The notes below the pieces were generated by a model. That model ran no database searches. It was not told the DNA's origin and saw nothing but the letters and a program-made list of their open reading frames with translations. A stretch of 64,000 nucleotides of DNA, from assembly GCF_000248055.1 (NCBI RefSeq), contig NZ_BAFC01000022.1, forward strand, positions 1 through 64,000, read 5' to 3'. Both the position numbers and the translations under genes were made by a program. The stretch comes from Gordonia sputi NBRC 100414 (GTDB lineage Bacteria; Actinomycetota; Actinomycetes; Mycobacteriales; Mycobacteriaceae). Shown here piece by piece: positions 28,948 to 39,166 of the stretch; the stretch's first letter is position 1; every line of letters begins with the position of its first letter.

Positions 28948-30366
28948 GTGGGGGGATTGTTCGACCCGCCGCCTCAGAGTTCGACGAGCGGCGCCACATC
29001 GCTGACATCGCCGCCGTCACCGAGCGCACCGCTGGCGGTGCGGATGCGTCCGCAGACTCTCGACGACATCGTCGGCCAGCAACACCTCCTCGGCGAGGGG
29101 TCACCACTGCGTCGTCTGATCAGCGGATCGGGCGCGGCGTCGGTAATGCTCTACGGGCCACCGGGTACCGGGAAAACGACGATGGCCTCGCTCATCTCGA
29201 GCGCGGCAGGCGGACGATTCGAAGCGCTCTCGGCGCTGTCCGCGGGCGTGAAGGAGGTGCGCGCGGTCATCGAGGTCGCGCGGCGTCGACTGGCGGCCGG
29301 TGAGCAGACCGTCTTGTTCATCGATGAGGTCCACAGGTTCTCCAAGACCCAGCAGGATGCGTTGCTCGACGCCGTCGAGAACCGGATCGTCCTCCTCGTC
29401 GCCGCGACCACCGAGAATCCGTCGTTCTCCGTCGTGTCCCCACTGTTGTCGAGATCGCTTGTGCTGCAGTTGCGTTCGCTCACCGACGACGACATTCGCA
29501 CGGTGCTGCGCCGCGCCGTCGCCGACGAACGAGGACTCGGCGGTGCCGTCACCGTCACCGACGACGCGTACGACCACCTCGTGGCGGTCGCGGGCGGCGA
29601 CGCGCGCCGAGCACTGACCGCACTCGAGGCCAGCGCCGACGCCGCACTGCGCGAGCCGACAACCGACAACGACGGCAGTGGTGAGGGGGCCGGCGAGCGC
29701 CGCGAGATCCCCGAGATCGGCGTGGCCGACGTCGAGGCGGCCATCGACCGCGCGGCCGTCCGATACGACCGCGACGGCGATCAGCACTACGACGTGACCA
29801 GCGCGTTCATCAAGTCGATCCGCGGCTCCGACGTCGACGCCGCGGTGCACTACCTCGCCCGGATGATCGCCGCGGGCGAGGATCCCCGCTTCATCGCCCG
29901 GCGACTGATGATCCACGCGAGCGAAGACATCGGGATGGCCGATCCGATGGCGTTGCAGACCGCCGTCGCCGCGGCGCAGGTGGTGGCTCTCGTGGGGATG
30001 CCGGAGGCCAAGCTGGCGCTCACGCAGGCGACAATCCACCTCGCGACCGCCCCGAAATCCGCAGGTGTCGTCAGCGCTATCGGCGCTGCGCTCGCCGACG
30101 TCGAAGCAGGCAAGGCCGGCGCTGTGCCGCCCGGACTGCGCGATGCGCACTACAGCGGCGCCAAGAAGTTGGGCAGCGGCGTCGGATATCAGTACCCCCA
30201 CGACGATCCCGACGGTGTTGTGCCGCAACAGTATCCACCCGACGAGCTCGTCGGCGTCGACTACTACGTGCCCACCGATCACGGTTTCGAGCGCGAGATC
30301 GGGCCGCGGGTGGCCAAACTGCGATCGATCGTGCGCCGGGCGACGCGCCGGCCGAAGAAGTCGTGA
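28948..30366 (+). CDS. rarA: Replication-associated recombination protein A (MgsA/RarA), AAA+ ATPase
   Basis: RarA/MgsA acts at stalled replication forks with SSB and the clamp-loader family. The protein (472 residues from GTG 28948) has Walker A ([13 protein letters not shown]), Walker B ([18 protein letters not shown]), sensor 1 (AATTENPSF) and the C-terminal tetramerisation region ([27 protein letters not shown], then [11 protein letters not shown] and PPGLRDAHY). GTG 28930 would add six residues and overlap the kinase gene; I prefer 28948, which gives VGGLFDPP, close to the usual N-terminus. It converges with the MFS gene 6 bp away. Confidence 0.93.
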   Translation: MGGLFDPPPQSSTSGATSLTSPPSPSAPLAVRMRPQTLDDIVGQQHLLGEGSPLRRLISGSGAASVMLYGPPGTGKTTMASLISSAAGGRFEALSALSAGVKEVRAVIEVARRRLAAGEQTVLFIDEVHRFSKTQQDALLDAVENRIVLLVAATTENPSFSVVSPLLSRSLVLQLRSLTDDDIRTVLRRAVADERGLGGAVTVTDDAYDHLVAVAGGDARRALTALEASADAALREPTTDNDGSGEGAGERREIPEIGVADVEAAIDRAAVRYDRDGDQHYDVTSAFIKSIRGSDVDAAVHYLARMIAAGEDPRFIARRLMIHASEDIGMADPMALQTAVAAAQVVALVGMPEAKLALTQATIHLATAPKSAGVVSAIGAALADVEAGKAGAVPPGLRDAHYSGAKKLGSGVGYQYPHDDPDGVVPQQYPPDELVGVDYYVPTDHGFEREIGPRVAKLRSIVRRATRRPKKS

Positions 30367-30372
30367 CGCCGC

Positions 30373-31566
30373 TCAGCGGTGGCGTGTCGAGAACGCCAGA
30401 GCCGTTGCTGCCGCGGCCATTCCGACACCCACCCACACCGGCGACACCCAACCGAGCCCTGCGCCGATCGTCAGTCCGCCGAGAAACGTGCCGATCGCGT
30501 TGCCCACGTTGAACGCGGCGATGTTGGCTGCCGACGCCATGGTCGGGGTGTCGCCCGCGAAGTGCATCACCCGCAGTTGCAGCGGCGGGCTGGTCGCGAA
30601 CCCGACGAGGCCCATGACGAAAAGCAGGATCGCGACGGCGACCGGCACGTGTGCGAGCAGTGCGTAGGCGACGAGGGTGAGGGTCAGCAGCACGGGCAGA
30701 GTGCGCAGTGTGAGTGTGAGGTTGCGGTCGGCTGCCCAGCCGCCCGCGACGTAGCCGACGCACAATCCGAGCCCGAAGATGATCAGCAGCCAGGCCACCG
30801 CGGACTCGGGGTAGCCCGTGACGTGCGTGACGAGGGGCTCGACGTAGATGAACGCGCCGAACACTCCGCCGAAGAGCACCATTGTCAGGACGATCGAGAT
30901 CAGCACCTGCGGTCGGAGCAGGACACGGTAGGCCGATCCGCCGCTCGACGTCGGCGCGGGTCGTGACGGGACCAGTGCAACGATCCCGACCAGCGCGACA
31001 ACGCCGACGACGCTGACCATCCAGAACGCCGCCCGCCAGCCGAAGTGTTGGCCCACAACGGTTCCGAAGGGAACTCCGATCACGTTCGCCGCAGTCAGGC
31101 CGGTGAACATCACCGCGATCGCGCCGGCCCTGCGGTGCGGCGCCACGAGGTCGGCAGCCAGCACGGCGCCGATGCCGAAGTAGCCGCCGTGGCACATCGC
31201 GGTGATCACGCGGCCCAGCAGCGCCACGTCGAATGTGGGTGCGAGGGCAGTGAGCACGTTGCCGACGATGAACAGGCACAGCAGCACCACCAGCGCGCGC
31301 CTGGGTGGTCGCCTGCTGAGGAGTGCGGTGACGGTGAAAGCTCCGACAGCGACGGCGAGCGCATATCCCCAGATCAGCGCACCCGCGGTGGGTACCGATA
31401 CGCGCAGCGACTCCGCGACGTCGGAAAGCAGTCCGGAGATGATGAACTCGGTCAGGCCGATCCCGAATCCGCCGACGGCCAGCGCGGTCAGACCCGCTCG
31501 GGCGTGCGTCCGGGCAGTCGCCTGGTTCATCGTGGAATCTGTTGCGGGAGTTGTCGTCTCATTCAT
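30373..31566 (-). CDS. MFS transporter, DHA1 (AraJ/Cmx-like) type
   Basis: A 397-residue drug/metabolite exporter of the major facilitator superfamily with 12 predicted helices. The N-terminal signature GGFGIGLTEFIISGLLSDVAESL in helix 1 and LLGRVITAMCHGGYFGIGAVLAADLV in helix 4 are typical of the DHA1 arabinose-efflux/chloramphenicol-exporter group. The interdomain loop is short. GAAGGA precedes the ATG. It lies downstream of a frameshifted XRE-type regulator, 72 bp apart, on the same strand, so that regulator was probably its controller. The substrate is unknown. Confidence 0.85.
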   Translation of the reverse strand: MNETTTPATDSTMNQATARTHARAGLTALAVGGFGIGLTEFIISGLLSDVAESLRVSVPTAGALIWGYALAVAVGAFTVTALLSRRPPRRALVVLLCLFIVGNVLTALAPTFDVALLGRVITAMCHGGYFGIGAVLAADLVAPHRRAGAIAVMFTGLTAANVIGVPFGTVVGQHFGWRAAFWMVSVVGVVALVGIVALVPSRPAPTSSGGSAYRVLLRPQVLISIVLTMVLFGGVFGAFIYVEPLVTHVTGYPESAVAWLLIIFGLGLCVGYVAGGWAADRNLTLTLRTLPVLLTLTLVAYALLAHVPVAVAILLFVMGLVGFATSPPLQLRVMHFAGDTPTMASAANIAAFNVGNAIGTFLGGLTIGAGLGWVSPVWVGVGMAAAATALAFSTRHR

Positions 31567-31638
31567 GGTGTGTCCTTCACGACGAGATGACGCAGCGGTC
31601 GGTGACCGGCGTGGAAAGGGTGAACAGGTGGCGGGGGT

Positions 31639-32497
31639 TCAGCCGGAAAGAGTCGTGCTCGCGAGCAGACGGAGCGCGTCGTCGTGTGACGAACCGGGTG
31701 TGGCGTGCATGAGCATCAACCGATGCCCGTCCTCTTCGGGGAGATGGAGCATTTCGTAGGTGAGGTCGAGATCGCCGACGATCCGATGCCGGAAGCGCTT
31801 GGTGCCGCTCGAACAGGATTCGACGGGGTGCTGCGCCCAGATCCGGGCGAAGTCGGCGCTGCGGGAAGCGAGGTCTGCGACGAGAAGGTCGATGTCGTGG
31901 GTGCGCGAGGTCGTCGTGACCAGGGGTGCCGTGACGTATCGCAACGAGGCGACTGCCAGCCTTGCCTCGAACTCCCAGTCACGGTGCAGCGCACGCGTGG
32001 CCGGGTCGGTGAACAACATCGACACCTTGTTCGGTGGTGTCTCCGACGTCGGGGCGGCAGGGTCGAGGTGGCTCGCCAGCACCGCGTGTCCCAGGCGATT
32101 CCACCCGACGATGTCCTGGACGGGCGACAGTGCGATCGCGTCGACGTCGGGCATCGCGTCGAGCAGCGTCGCGAGACCGGGACGCAGCCGCGCTCGGACC
32201 GGCGGGGGAGTCGCCGAGCCCGCAAGGTGATAAAGATGTGCACGTTCGACCTCGTCGAGCCGCAACGCGCGTGCCAACGCGTCGATGACCTGTGTCGACG
32301 GATTCGACGCCGCGCCCTGTTCCAGACGGGTGTAGTAGGTCAGCGACGCCTGCGAGTTCTGCGAGTTCTTCTCGACGCAGCCCGGGCACCCGACGAAGCC
32401 CCGTGGTGACGACGCCGAGGTCGGCGGGTACCAGTGCTGCTCGGCGGCTGCGCAGAAAGTCGGCGAGTTGCTCGGCGGCCGTGTATCCGTTGGTCAC
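31639..32497 (-). pseudogene. XRE-family regulator with MmyB-like ligand domain, frameshifted
   Basis: Two reading frames together make one complete regulator. The first (GTG 32497) encodes VTNGYTAAEQLADFLRSRR and VPGLRREELAELAGV, the first half of the helix-turn-helix. The second continues with SLTYYTRLEQGAASNPSTQV, then ALARALRLDEVERAHLYHLAG and an MmyB-like domain to the stop at 31639. The break lies at about 32343-32350. One extra base or two missing bases, for example loss of TC from GTCTCG, explains it. As written, no intact DNA-binding domain is made. A sequencing error is the main alternative. The MFS exporter downstream is the likely target. Confidence 0.75.
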
Positions 32498-32536
32498 CGG
32501 TCCATGGTCGCGCGATCGGCCGTCGCGTGCCTGTCC

Positions 32537-32549
32537 CTGTCGGTGACAG
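32537..32549. promoter_or_regulatory. Inverted repeat before the broken XRE regulator
   Basis: CTGTC-GGT-GACAG lies 40 bp upstream of the regulator start, in the 235-bp region shared with the divergent alaS gene. It could be the autoregulatory operator. TAGGCT at 32635-32640 is a weak -10 candidate for alaS. I see no T-box structure. Confidence 0.3.
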
Positions 32550-32732
32550 CCACCAACGCGGTCACGCGACGCCGCCACGCACGGCCTTCTCGTGCTGGTG
32601 ACGACGCCAGTAAGGAGTCGCGCTGGCGCGGCGGTAGGCTGGTATGTCGCAGATCGTCGGATTCGCGCACGCCCCGAGTCAGTCCGACGCAGACCTTCCA
32701 GACGCACCACGACGACCGAGGACGAGAACCCA

Positions 32733-35405
32733 GTGCAGACGCATGAGATCCGGCAGCGATTCCTGGATCACTTCATCAAGGCCGGACACACCGAGGTGCC
32801 CAGCGCCTCGCTGATCCTCGACGACCCCAACCTGCTGTTCGTCAACGCCGGCATGGTGCCGTTCAAGCCCTACTTCCTCGGTGAACAGACCCCGCCGTTC
32901 GACCGTGCCACCAGCGTGCAGAAGTGTGTCCGCACACTCGACATCGAAGAGGTCGGCATCACCACCCGCCACAACACCTTCTTCCAGATGGCGGGCAACT
33001 TCTCGTTCGGCGACTACTTCAAGCGTGAGGCCATCCGCTTCGCGTGGGATCTGCTCACCTCGTCGGTGGACGACGGCGGATACGGCATCGACCCGCAGAA
33101 GCTGTGGCCGACGGTCTACCTCGACGACGACGAGGCGTTCGCGATCTGGCGCGACGAGATCGGTGTTCCCGCAGAGCGCATCCAGCGGCGCGGGATGAAG
33201 GACAACTACTGGTCGATGGGCGTGCCCGGCCCGTGCGGTCCGTGTTCGGAGATCTTCTACGACCGTGGCCCCGCCTACGGCGTCGAAGGCGGACCCGAAG
33301 CCGACGAGGATCGCTACATCGAGATCTGGAATCTCGTGTTCATGCAGAACGAGCGAGGCCCCGGTGGAGCCAAGGAAGGTTACGAGATCCTCGGCCCGCT
33401 GCCGAAGAAGAACATCGACACCGGTATGGGCGTCGAGCGCGTGGCCTGCCTGCTGCAGAATGTCGACAACGTCTACGAGACCGACTTGCTCAAGCCGCTC
33501 ATCGACCTGGCGTCGGAGTTGACCGGTCGGGGCTACGGCGCGGGCAATCACGACGACGACGTGAGATTCCGCGTCATCGCCGACCACGCCCGCACCGCGG
33601 TGATGCTCATCGGCGACGGCGTGCTCCCAGGTAACGACGGACGCGGCTACGTGCTGCGGCGACTCCTGCGCCGCGTGGTCCGCTCCATGCGGTTGCTCGG
33701 CGATGCCAAGCCGACCATGGAGATCATCGTGAACACGGTGATCGACGTCATGTCGCCGTCGTACCCCGAACTCGCCGAGCAGCGCGCCCACATCGTCACC
33801 GTCGCGGTCGGCGAGGAGACGTCGTTCGCCAAGACGCTCGAGGCCGGGTCCAAGCTGTTCGCCGACGCCGCGCAGGCCACCAAGGCGGCGCACAAGAAGA
33901 CGATCAGCGGCAACGACGCGTTCACCCTGCACGACACGTACGGTTTCCCGATCGATCTCACGCTCGAGATGGCCGCGGAGGCAGGCCTCGACGTCGATCA
34001 GCAGGGATTCACCGAACTGATGGCGGAGCAGAAGCAGCGCGCCAAGGACGACGCGGTGGCCCGCAAGACCGGACACACCGACGCCGCGGTGTACCGCGAG
34101 TTCCTCGACCGTGGCCCCACCGAGTTCACCGGCTTCGACGAGTTGGTGTCCGAGGCACGAGTGCTCGGTCTCATCACCGACGGCACGCGCGTGCGGTCGG
34201 CAGGCCCCGGCGAGCAGACCACGGTGATCCTCGACCGCACGCCGCTCTACGCGGAGTCGGGCGGTCAGATGGCCGACGTCGGCACGATCACCACCAGCGA
34301 TGGCACCCGACTCACCGTCAGCGACGTGCAGAAGGTCGGCAAATCGGTGTGGCTGCACAAGGCCACCGTCGACGCAGGCGAGATCCACGACGGCGACGAG
34401 GTCATCGCTTCAGTAGATCAGTCGTGGAGACACGGTGCGACACAAGGACATTCGGGTACGCACATGGTCCATGCCGCGCTGCGCGAGGTGCTCGGCCCCA
34501 GCGCGACTCAGGCCGGATCGCTCAACCGGCCCGGCTATCTGCGATTCGACTTCCACTCCGGCTCGGCGCTGAGTGAGGATCAGCGGCAGCAGATCGAGGA
34601 GATCTCGAACGCCGCCGTCGAGTCCAACTACCCGGTGCACACGTTCGAGACCGGTCTGAGCGAGGCGAAGGCGATGGGCGCGATGGCGCTCTTCGGCGAG
34701 AACTACGGCGACGTCGTACGCGTCGTCGAGATCGGCGGACCCTTCTCGATGGAGCTCTGCGGCGGAACGCATGTGGCGTCGTCGGCGCAGATCGGACCGG
34801 TCACGTTGATCGGCGAATCCTCCGTCGGATCAGGCGTGCGTCGCGTCGAGGCGTACGTCGGAATGGACTCGTTCCGCTACCTGTCCAAGGAGCGTGCGTT
34901 GCTCGCGGGACTGGCGTCGTCACTCAAGGTGCCCTCCGCCGAGGTTCCCGGCCGCGTCGAGCAGCTCGTCACACGCCTGCGTGATGCGGAGAAGCAGCTC
35001 GAGAAGGTGCGTGCCGACGCTGCTCGCTCGGCGGCAGGCGACCTGCTCGATTCCGCCGACACCGTCGGTTCGACGTTCGTGGTCGGCGGGGTTGTCCCGG
35101 GAGTCGGGGCGAACGACCTTCGCGGTATCGCGACCGATCTGCGCGGCCGCGTCGGTGACCGGCAGGCCGTGATCGCGTTGTTCTCGACGACCGGTGAGGG
35201 CGACGACACCAAGGTGCCGTTCGTCATCGCCACCACGGACGCCGCGCGGGGGGCGGGCATCAAAGCGGGCGACCTGGTCAAGGAGATCGCGCCACTCGTG
35301 GGTGGACGCGGCGGTGGCAAACCCGACCTCGCGCAGGGATCGGGCACCGACGCCGCGGGGATCGACGCCGCGCGAACCCGCATTCGGGAGATCGTCGGCC
35401 GATGA
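32733..35405 (+). CDS. alaS: Alanyl-tRNA synthetase
   Basis: Class II synthetase for tRNA-Ala with a second active site that removes mischarged Ser and Gly. The start is GTG 32733 ([13 protein letters not shown]), giving 890 residues; upstream in-frame codons look non-coding. Domains: catalytic core ([37 protein letters not shown]), tRNA recognition, an editing domain with zinc-site motifs [11 protein letters not shown] and CGGTHV, and a C-terminal coiled coil plus C-Ala domain ([15 protein letters not shown]). It overlaps ruvX by ATGA, starting the conserved alaS-ruvX-mltG-aroE run. Confidence 0.95.
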   Translation: MQTHEIRQRFLDHFIKAGHTEVPSASLILDDPNLLFVNAGMVPFKPYFLGEQTPPFDRATSVQKCVRTLDIEEVGITTRHNTFFQMAGNFSFGDYFKREAIRFAWDLLTSSVDDGGYGIDPQKLWPTVYLDDDEAFAIWRDEIGVPAERIQRRGMKDNYWSMGVPGPCGPCSEIFYDRGPAYGVEGGPEADEDRYIEIWNLVFMQNERGPGGAKEGYEILGPLPKKNIDTGMGVERVACLLQNVDNVYETDLLKPLIDLASELTGRGYGAGNHDDDVRFRVIADHARTAVMLIGDGVLPGNDGRGYVLRRLLRRVVRSMRLLGDAKPTMEIIVNTVIDVMSPSYPELAEQRAHIVTVAVGEETSFAKTLEAGSKLFADAAQATKAAHKKTISGNDAFTLHDTYGFPIDLTLEMAAEAGLDVDQQGFTELMAEQKQRAKDDAVARKTGHTDAAVYREFLDRGPTEFTGFDELVSEARVLGLITDGTRVRSAGPGEQTTVILDRTPLYAESGGQMADVGTITTSDGTRLTVSDVQKVGKSVWLHKATVDAGEIHDGDEVIASVDQSWRHGATQGHSGTHMVHAALREVLGPSATQAGSLNRPGYLRFDFHSGSALSEDQRQQIEEISNAAVESNYPVHTFETGLSEAKAMGAMALFGENYGDVVRVVEIGGPFSMELCGGTHVASSAQIGPVTLIGESSVGSGVRRVEAYVGMDSFRYLSKERALLAGLASSLKVPSAEVPGRVEQLVTRLRDAEKQLEKVRADAARSAAGDLLDSADTVGSTFVVGGVVPGVGANDLRGIATDLRGRVGDRQAVIALFSTTGEGDDTKVPFVIATTDAARGAGIKAGDLVKEIAPLVGGRGGGKPDLAQGSGTDAAGIDAARTRIREIVGR

Positions 35406-35830
35406 GTCTGACTCGGGGGCGTCGTCTCGGCGTCGACGTGGGGAGCGTGCGGATCGGGGTGGCCGTGAGCGATCCCGACGGCATCCTCGCGACTCCCGTC
35501 GAGACGGTCGCGGGAGCCGACGTCGACGCCGCGGTGGCGCGACTACGTGCACTGGTCGAGGAGTACGACGCCGTCGAGGTGATCGTCGGGTTGCCCAAGA
35601 CGCTGCGCAACACGGACGGTCCGGCAGCCGAGAAGGCACGCGCCTTCGGGGCCCGACTCGCCGAAGGACTTGAGGGGATTTCAGTAGTGTTTTCTGACGA
35701 GCGACTCACCACCGTAGCTGCGCAGCAGGCGCTGCACGCCAGTGGACGCAGCGTGAAGGCGTCGCGCGGGGTGATTGATCAGGCGGCTGCGGTCGCTATT
35801 CTTCAGGGGTGGCTGGATTCGCGACGATGA
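35402..35830 (+). CDS. ruvX: Pre-16S rRNA processing nuclease RuvX/YqgF
   Basis: A 142-residue RNase H-fold nuclease acting in the maturation of the 16S rRNA 5' end. Family motifs are present: [20 protein letters not shown] at the N-terminus (catalytic Asp), [23 protein letters not shown] in the middle, [10 protein letters not shown] with the second acidic site, and the C-terminal [13 protein letters not shown] helix. Length is normal. The ATG overlaps the alaS stop by 4 bp. mltG follows after 67 bp. Confidence 0.93.
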   Translation: MSLTRGRRLGVDVGSVRIGVAVSDPDGILATPVETVAGADVDAAVARLRALVEEYDAVEVIVGLPKTLRNTDGPAAEKARAFGARLAEGLEGISVVFSDERLTTVAAQQALHASGRSVKASRGVIDQAAAVAILQGWLDSRR

Positions 35831-35897
35831 GTGGTTCAACGCTGTCCACGGACCATCTCGCCATGCGAGTCGTCAGATATGAGGGAGGGGACGTTCG

Positions 35898-37745
35898 GTG
35901 ACCGACGAACGGCATCGGAATCGTCATCGTGAACTCTCTGATCATCCTACCGAAGGACTCGATCTCGAGCGACTCCGGTACTTCACACAACCGGCCGACG
36001 GCAAGCCGCACAACCGGCATCGGCGTCGACGCACCGGGACTACGGGGCAGATACCGGTAGTCCGCACCGACACTCCCAGGCCCCAACGCCCGCGCACCGA
36101 CGGCGCGCAGTCGCCCCAGCCGGCGCGAGACGTTCCGCAGGGTCGTGTCGCGCGCCCGGCCCAGAGTGGGCCAGAGGCTCGCGCTACCCGGCCCCAGCCG
36201 ACCGATCGGCCCGTTCGCCGACCGGAACCGTCCGCAGACGGCGAGTCGGTGGATACCTTCCACATGGCCACACCGCGTCGTGCCCGCCCGCAACGCATCT
36301 CGCCGACGCCGCCCGTCGACCATCAACTCGATACAACCCCGGTCGATCCGGCGCCGGTTGAGACGGCACAGGCCGACGCCCCGGTGACGTCGCGCGCGAC
36401 AGTCGCACCGGAGGCCTACGAAGCCCACGACTACCAGGGGGCCCACGACTACCAGGAAGCCCACGACTACCAGGAAGCCCCTGTCGCACTCGAGTCGATC
36501 GAGCCCGACGAGTCGTACGACTCCATCGACCACGACCAACCGATCTCGCCGACGCGCAGGGGGAGAGTTCGCACTCATACACCCGAATCGCGACGCAGAC
36601 GACGCAAGCGACGAACTGTGCTCGCGGCCGTCATCGCGATCATGCTGATCGCGGTTGTCGGTGTCGGCTACTACGGGTTGCGTGCGGCGGGCATGCTGGA
36701 CTCGCGCAAGGACTACACCAACGCCGCGGGTACCGGCGACGTGATCGTCGACATTCCGCAGAACTCCACGTTGAAGGATTTCGGACGCATCCTCACAGAC
36801 GACAACGTCGTCGGCAGTCAGCGCGCATTCATCAATGCCGCTGACGGACAAGCCATTTCGGGCGGTTACTACAAGTTGCGCACCGAGATTCCCGCATCGA
36901 CAGCCGTGCAGATGCTCACCGACGGGACGACGCACCGGGTCGGTCGGGTCGTGGTTCCGGAGGGCCTGCAGCTCGACACGAAGAAGGGTGTCGACGGCAA
37001 GACGACGCCGGGAATCTTCCAGAAGATCTCCGATGCCACATCCGTCACCGTCAACGGACAGAAGATCGGGGTGTCGGTCGACGACCTGCAGAAGGCGGCG
37101 GCAGGCACCCCCGCGCAGCAACTCGGAGTGCCCGATTGGGCGGTCGCCGACGTCGAGAAGCTCAATGGTGATCACCGGCGGATCGAGGGACTGATAGCTC
37201 CGGGTACCTGGGAGACGATCGACCCGCATATGTCGGCGACGCAGATCCTGCAGCAGTTGATCTCGCAGAGCGGGCAGCGTTTCGCGCAGTGGGGTTTGAG
37301 TTCAGAGGGTTCCAACGACTCGGGTCTGACGCCGTATCAGACCTTGGTGTCGGCCTCTGTAGTCGAACGCGAGGTCACCAAGCCGGACGACTACGCCAAG
37401 GTCGCGCGGGTGATCCTCAACCGTCTCGACAAGGACCAGCGCCTCGAGATGGACTCGACCGCCAACTACACCGCGACGGTGACCAACATCGACCTCGACG
37501 GTGAGGCGTACAAGTCCGACAACGCGTGGAACACCTATCAGATGAAGGGGCTCCCGGCTACGCCGATCGGCGCGGTCGGCGAGCGTGCGCTGGAGGCGAC
37601 CGAACATCCGGAGAGCGGCAACTGGCTGTACTTCGTCACCGTCGACCGCGAGGGTACGACGCTGTTCGCCGACACCTTCGACGAACACAAACGCAACCGC
37701 GAGAAGGCGTGCGACAACAAGCTCCTGACCACGGGGTGTAGTTGA
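35898..37745 (+). CDS. mltG: Endolytic murein transglycosylase MltG
   Basis: MltG cleaves nascent glycan strands in the membrane-proximal cell wall. The 615-residue protein has a long cytoplasmic arm (about 1-233, rich in P, R, H, D), a single membrane helix (TVLAAVIAIMLIAVVGVGYYGL) and the YceG domain. The catalytic Glu lies in LVSASVVEREVTKPDDYAKVARVILNRL, and LEMDSTANYT and NTYQMKGLPATPIG follow as in the family. The arm holds three HDYQEA repeats from an 18-bp DNA repeat. Long disordered arms are common in actinobacterial MltG. The GTG start has GAGGGAGGGG upstream; aroE begins 4 bp after the stop. Confidence 0.92.
   Translation: MTDERHRNRHRELSDHPTEGLDLERLRYFTQPADGKPHNRHRRRRTGTTGQIPVVRTDTPRPQRPRTDGAQSPQPARDVPQGRVARPAQSGPEARATRPQPTDRPVRRPEPSADGESVDTFHMATPRRARPQRISPTPPVDHQLDTTPVDPAPVETAQADAPVTSRATVAPEAYEAHDYQGAHDYQEAHDYQEAPVALESIEPDESYDSIDHDQPISPTRRGRVRTHTPESRRRRRKRRTVLAAVIAIMLIAVVGVGYYGLRAAGMLDSRKDYTNAAGTGDVIVDIPQNSTLKDFGRILTDDNVVGSQRAFINAADGQAISGGYYKLRTEIPASTAVQMLTDGTTHRVGRVVVPEGLQLDTKKGVDGKTTPGIFQKISDATSVTVNGQKIGVSVDDLQKAAAGTPAQQLGVPDWAVADVEKLNGDHRRIEGLIAPGTWETIDPHMSATQILQQLISQSGQRFAQWGLSSEGSNDSGLTPYQTLVSASVVEREVTKPDDYAKVARVILNRLDKDQRLEMDSTANYTATVTNIDLDGEAYKSDNAWNTYQMKGLPATPIGAVGERALEATEHPESGNWLYFVTVDREGTTLFADTFDEHKRNREKACDNKLLTTGCS
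36423..36476 (+). repeat. Three 18-bp tandem repeats in mltG
   Basis: Units at 36423-36440, 36441-36458 and 36459-36476 are near identical and encode the AHDYQE repeats in the cytoplasmic arm of MltG. Confidence 0.9.
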
Positions 37746-37749
37746 GTCG

Positions 37750-38607
37750 ATGGATCTGACACCTCCGCCACGGCACGCTCCCGTCGGTGGCACGGTGGGC
37801 CGCCGTGCCGCGGTCCTCGGCTCGCCGGTCTCGCATTCGCGCTCACCCGACCTGCATCTCGCGGCCTACCGTGCCCTGGGATTGGATGACTGGACCTACG
37901 AGCGGATCGAGTGCGACGAGCGTCGGCTTCCCGAACTGGTGGGCGCGCTCTCGCCCGAATGGGTGGGCCTGTCGGTCACCATGCCCGGCAAGCGTGTCGC
38001 ACTCGAGGTCGCAGACGAACGCACCGAGCGGGCAGTCCTCGTGGGTTCGGCAAACACCCTGGTGCGCACCGAGAACGGCTGGCGCGCCGACTGTACCGAC
38101 ATCGACGGCATGATCGGTGCCCTGCGGGAGGTCGACGTTGCGGTGGCCGAGCGTCCGCACGCCGTCCTCGTGGGGGCGGGTGGAACCGCGCTGCCGAGCG
38201 TGGCCGCGATCGCGGAAGCCGGATTCGCTGAACTGACGGTGGTCGCGCGCGACGAGGGACGCGCGTCCGACGTGGTCGAGCTCGCGCGGCGACTCGATCT
38301 CGACGTGCGCTTCCTTCCGTTCCGTCCGTCGCGAGAACTCCTCGAGGCGAGCGCCGACGCAGGCGTCGTCGTATCGACGGTCCCCGCGGCGGCGGTCGAG
38401 CCGATCATCGACTCGCTCACGCAGACGCGCGCGCTCGTCGACGTGATCTACAACCCGTGGCCGACGCCGCTTGCCGACGCCGTGTCGGCCGGCGGAGGGC
38501 GCGTTGTCGGGGGTTTGGTGATGTTGCTGAACCAGGCGTACAGCCAGGTGGAGCAGTTCACGGGACGTGTCGCACCGCGTGAGGCGATGGCCGCCGCGCT
38601 CGACTGA
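37750..38607 (+). CDS. aroE: Shikimate dehydrogenase (biosynthetic)
   Basis: Reduces 3-dehydroshikimate to shikimate in aromatic biosynthesis. The 285-residue protein shows the substrate site SPVSHSRSPDLHLAAYRALG, the catalytic Lys in LSVTMPGKR and the Asp in DCTDIDGMIGAL. The nucleotide loop is VLVGAGGTALPSVAAIAEAG. After the second strand it reads VVARDEGRA with basic residues, fitting NADPH. This contrasts with the second, Asp-bearing dehydrogenase at 44054-44926, so the two enzymes probably serve opposite directions. It starts 4 bp after mltG. Confidence 0.9.
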   Translation: MDLTPPPRHAPVGGTVGRRAAVLGSPVSHSRSPDLHLAAYRALGLDDWTYERIECDERRLPELVGALSPEWVGLSVTMPGKRVALEVADERTERAVLVGSANTLVRTENGWRADCTDIDGMIGALREVDVAVAERPHAVLVGAGGTALPSVAAIAEAGFAELTVVARDEGRASDVVELARRLDLDVRFLPFRPSRELLEASADAGVVVSTVPAAAVEPIIDSLTQTRALVDVIYNPWPTPLADAVSAGGGRVVGGLVMLLNQAYSQVEQFTGRVAPREAMAAALD

Positions 38608-38715
38608 TCCCTCCACACACCCTGTTCCATCCCCAGACACGGCCCGATCCACAGGTGCGCCGCGCATGTCGGCGGCGGGGAGTCGGATCGCGCCGCGTCG
38701 TCGAGACTGTCGTGC

Positions 38716-39099
38716 ATGGAACCCGTTGGCTGCCTGGTCGCGCTGTGGCTGGCCGCGCTCGCCGACATCGACCGTCGCACCTCGCGGTTGCCGACCGTTC
38801 TGCTGTGGCCCGGTTGCGTCGCAGTCGGGGTCTCGTCGTGTGTGCGACCGTGCATCGCGCTTGCCGCTGTCGCTGCCGCGGGCCCGTACCTCGTGGGGTG
38901 GCTCACCGGTCTCTGCGGTGGTGGCGACGTGAAGTTGGCGTTCGCGCTCGGAGGCATGCTCGCCGACCCGGCGTCGGCGTTGCTGATGGTGCTCGTCGCT
39001 CAGGTGATCGGGTTGCTGATGCGACGAGGGCGGCAGCGCTGGCCACATGGGCCGCCGATGATCGCCTCGGGTGTGGCGCTGCTCGTGGCCGGCTCGTGA
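38716..39099 (+). CDS. Prepilin peptidase-like A24 protein (short form)
   Basis: A 127-residue membrane protein matching only the aspartic-protease half of type IV prepilin peptidases. It has about four predicted helices, the first catalytic Asp in [12 protein letters not shown], and the GxGD motif in [16 protein letters not shown]. The N-terminal methyltransferase and zinc-cysteine domain of full PilD is absent, as in related actinobacteria that keep this gene between aroE and aroC. It may process Flp/Tad-type pilins, but none are encoded in this window. Confidence 0.8.
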   Translation: MEPVGCLVALWLAALADIDRRTSRLPTVLLWPGCVAVGVSSCVRPCIALAAVAAAGPYLVGWLTGLCGGGDVKLAFALGGMLADPASALLMVLVAQVIGLLMRRGRQRWPHGPPMIASGVALLVAGS

Positions 39100-39166
39100 G
39101 GAGAAGACGCGGGGTGGCACGACGTGGTTGGGGTGTCGCCGCCGTCACATGGAACAATTGATCCTT

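Noticed and set aside
32498-32732. T-box leader for alaS
   Set aside because: No T-box sequence or specifier stem is visible in the region.
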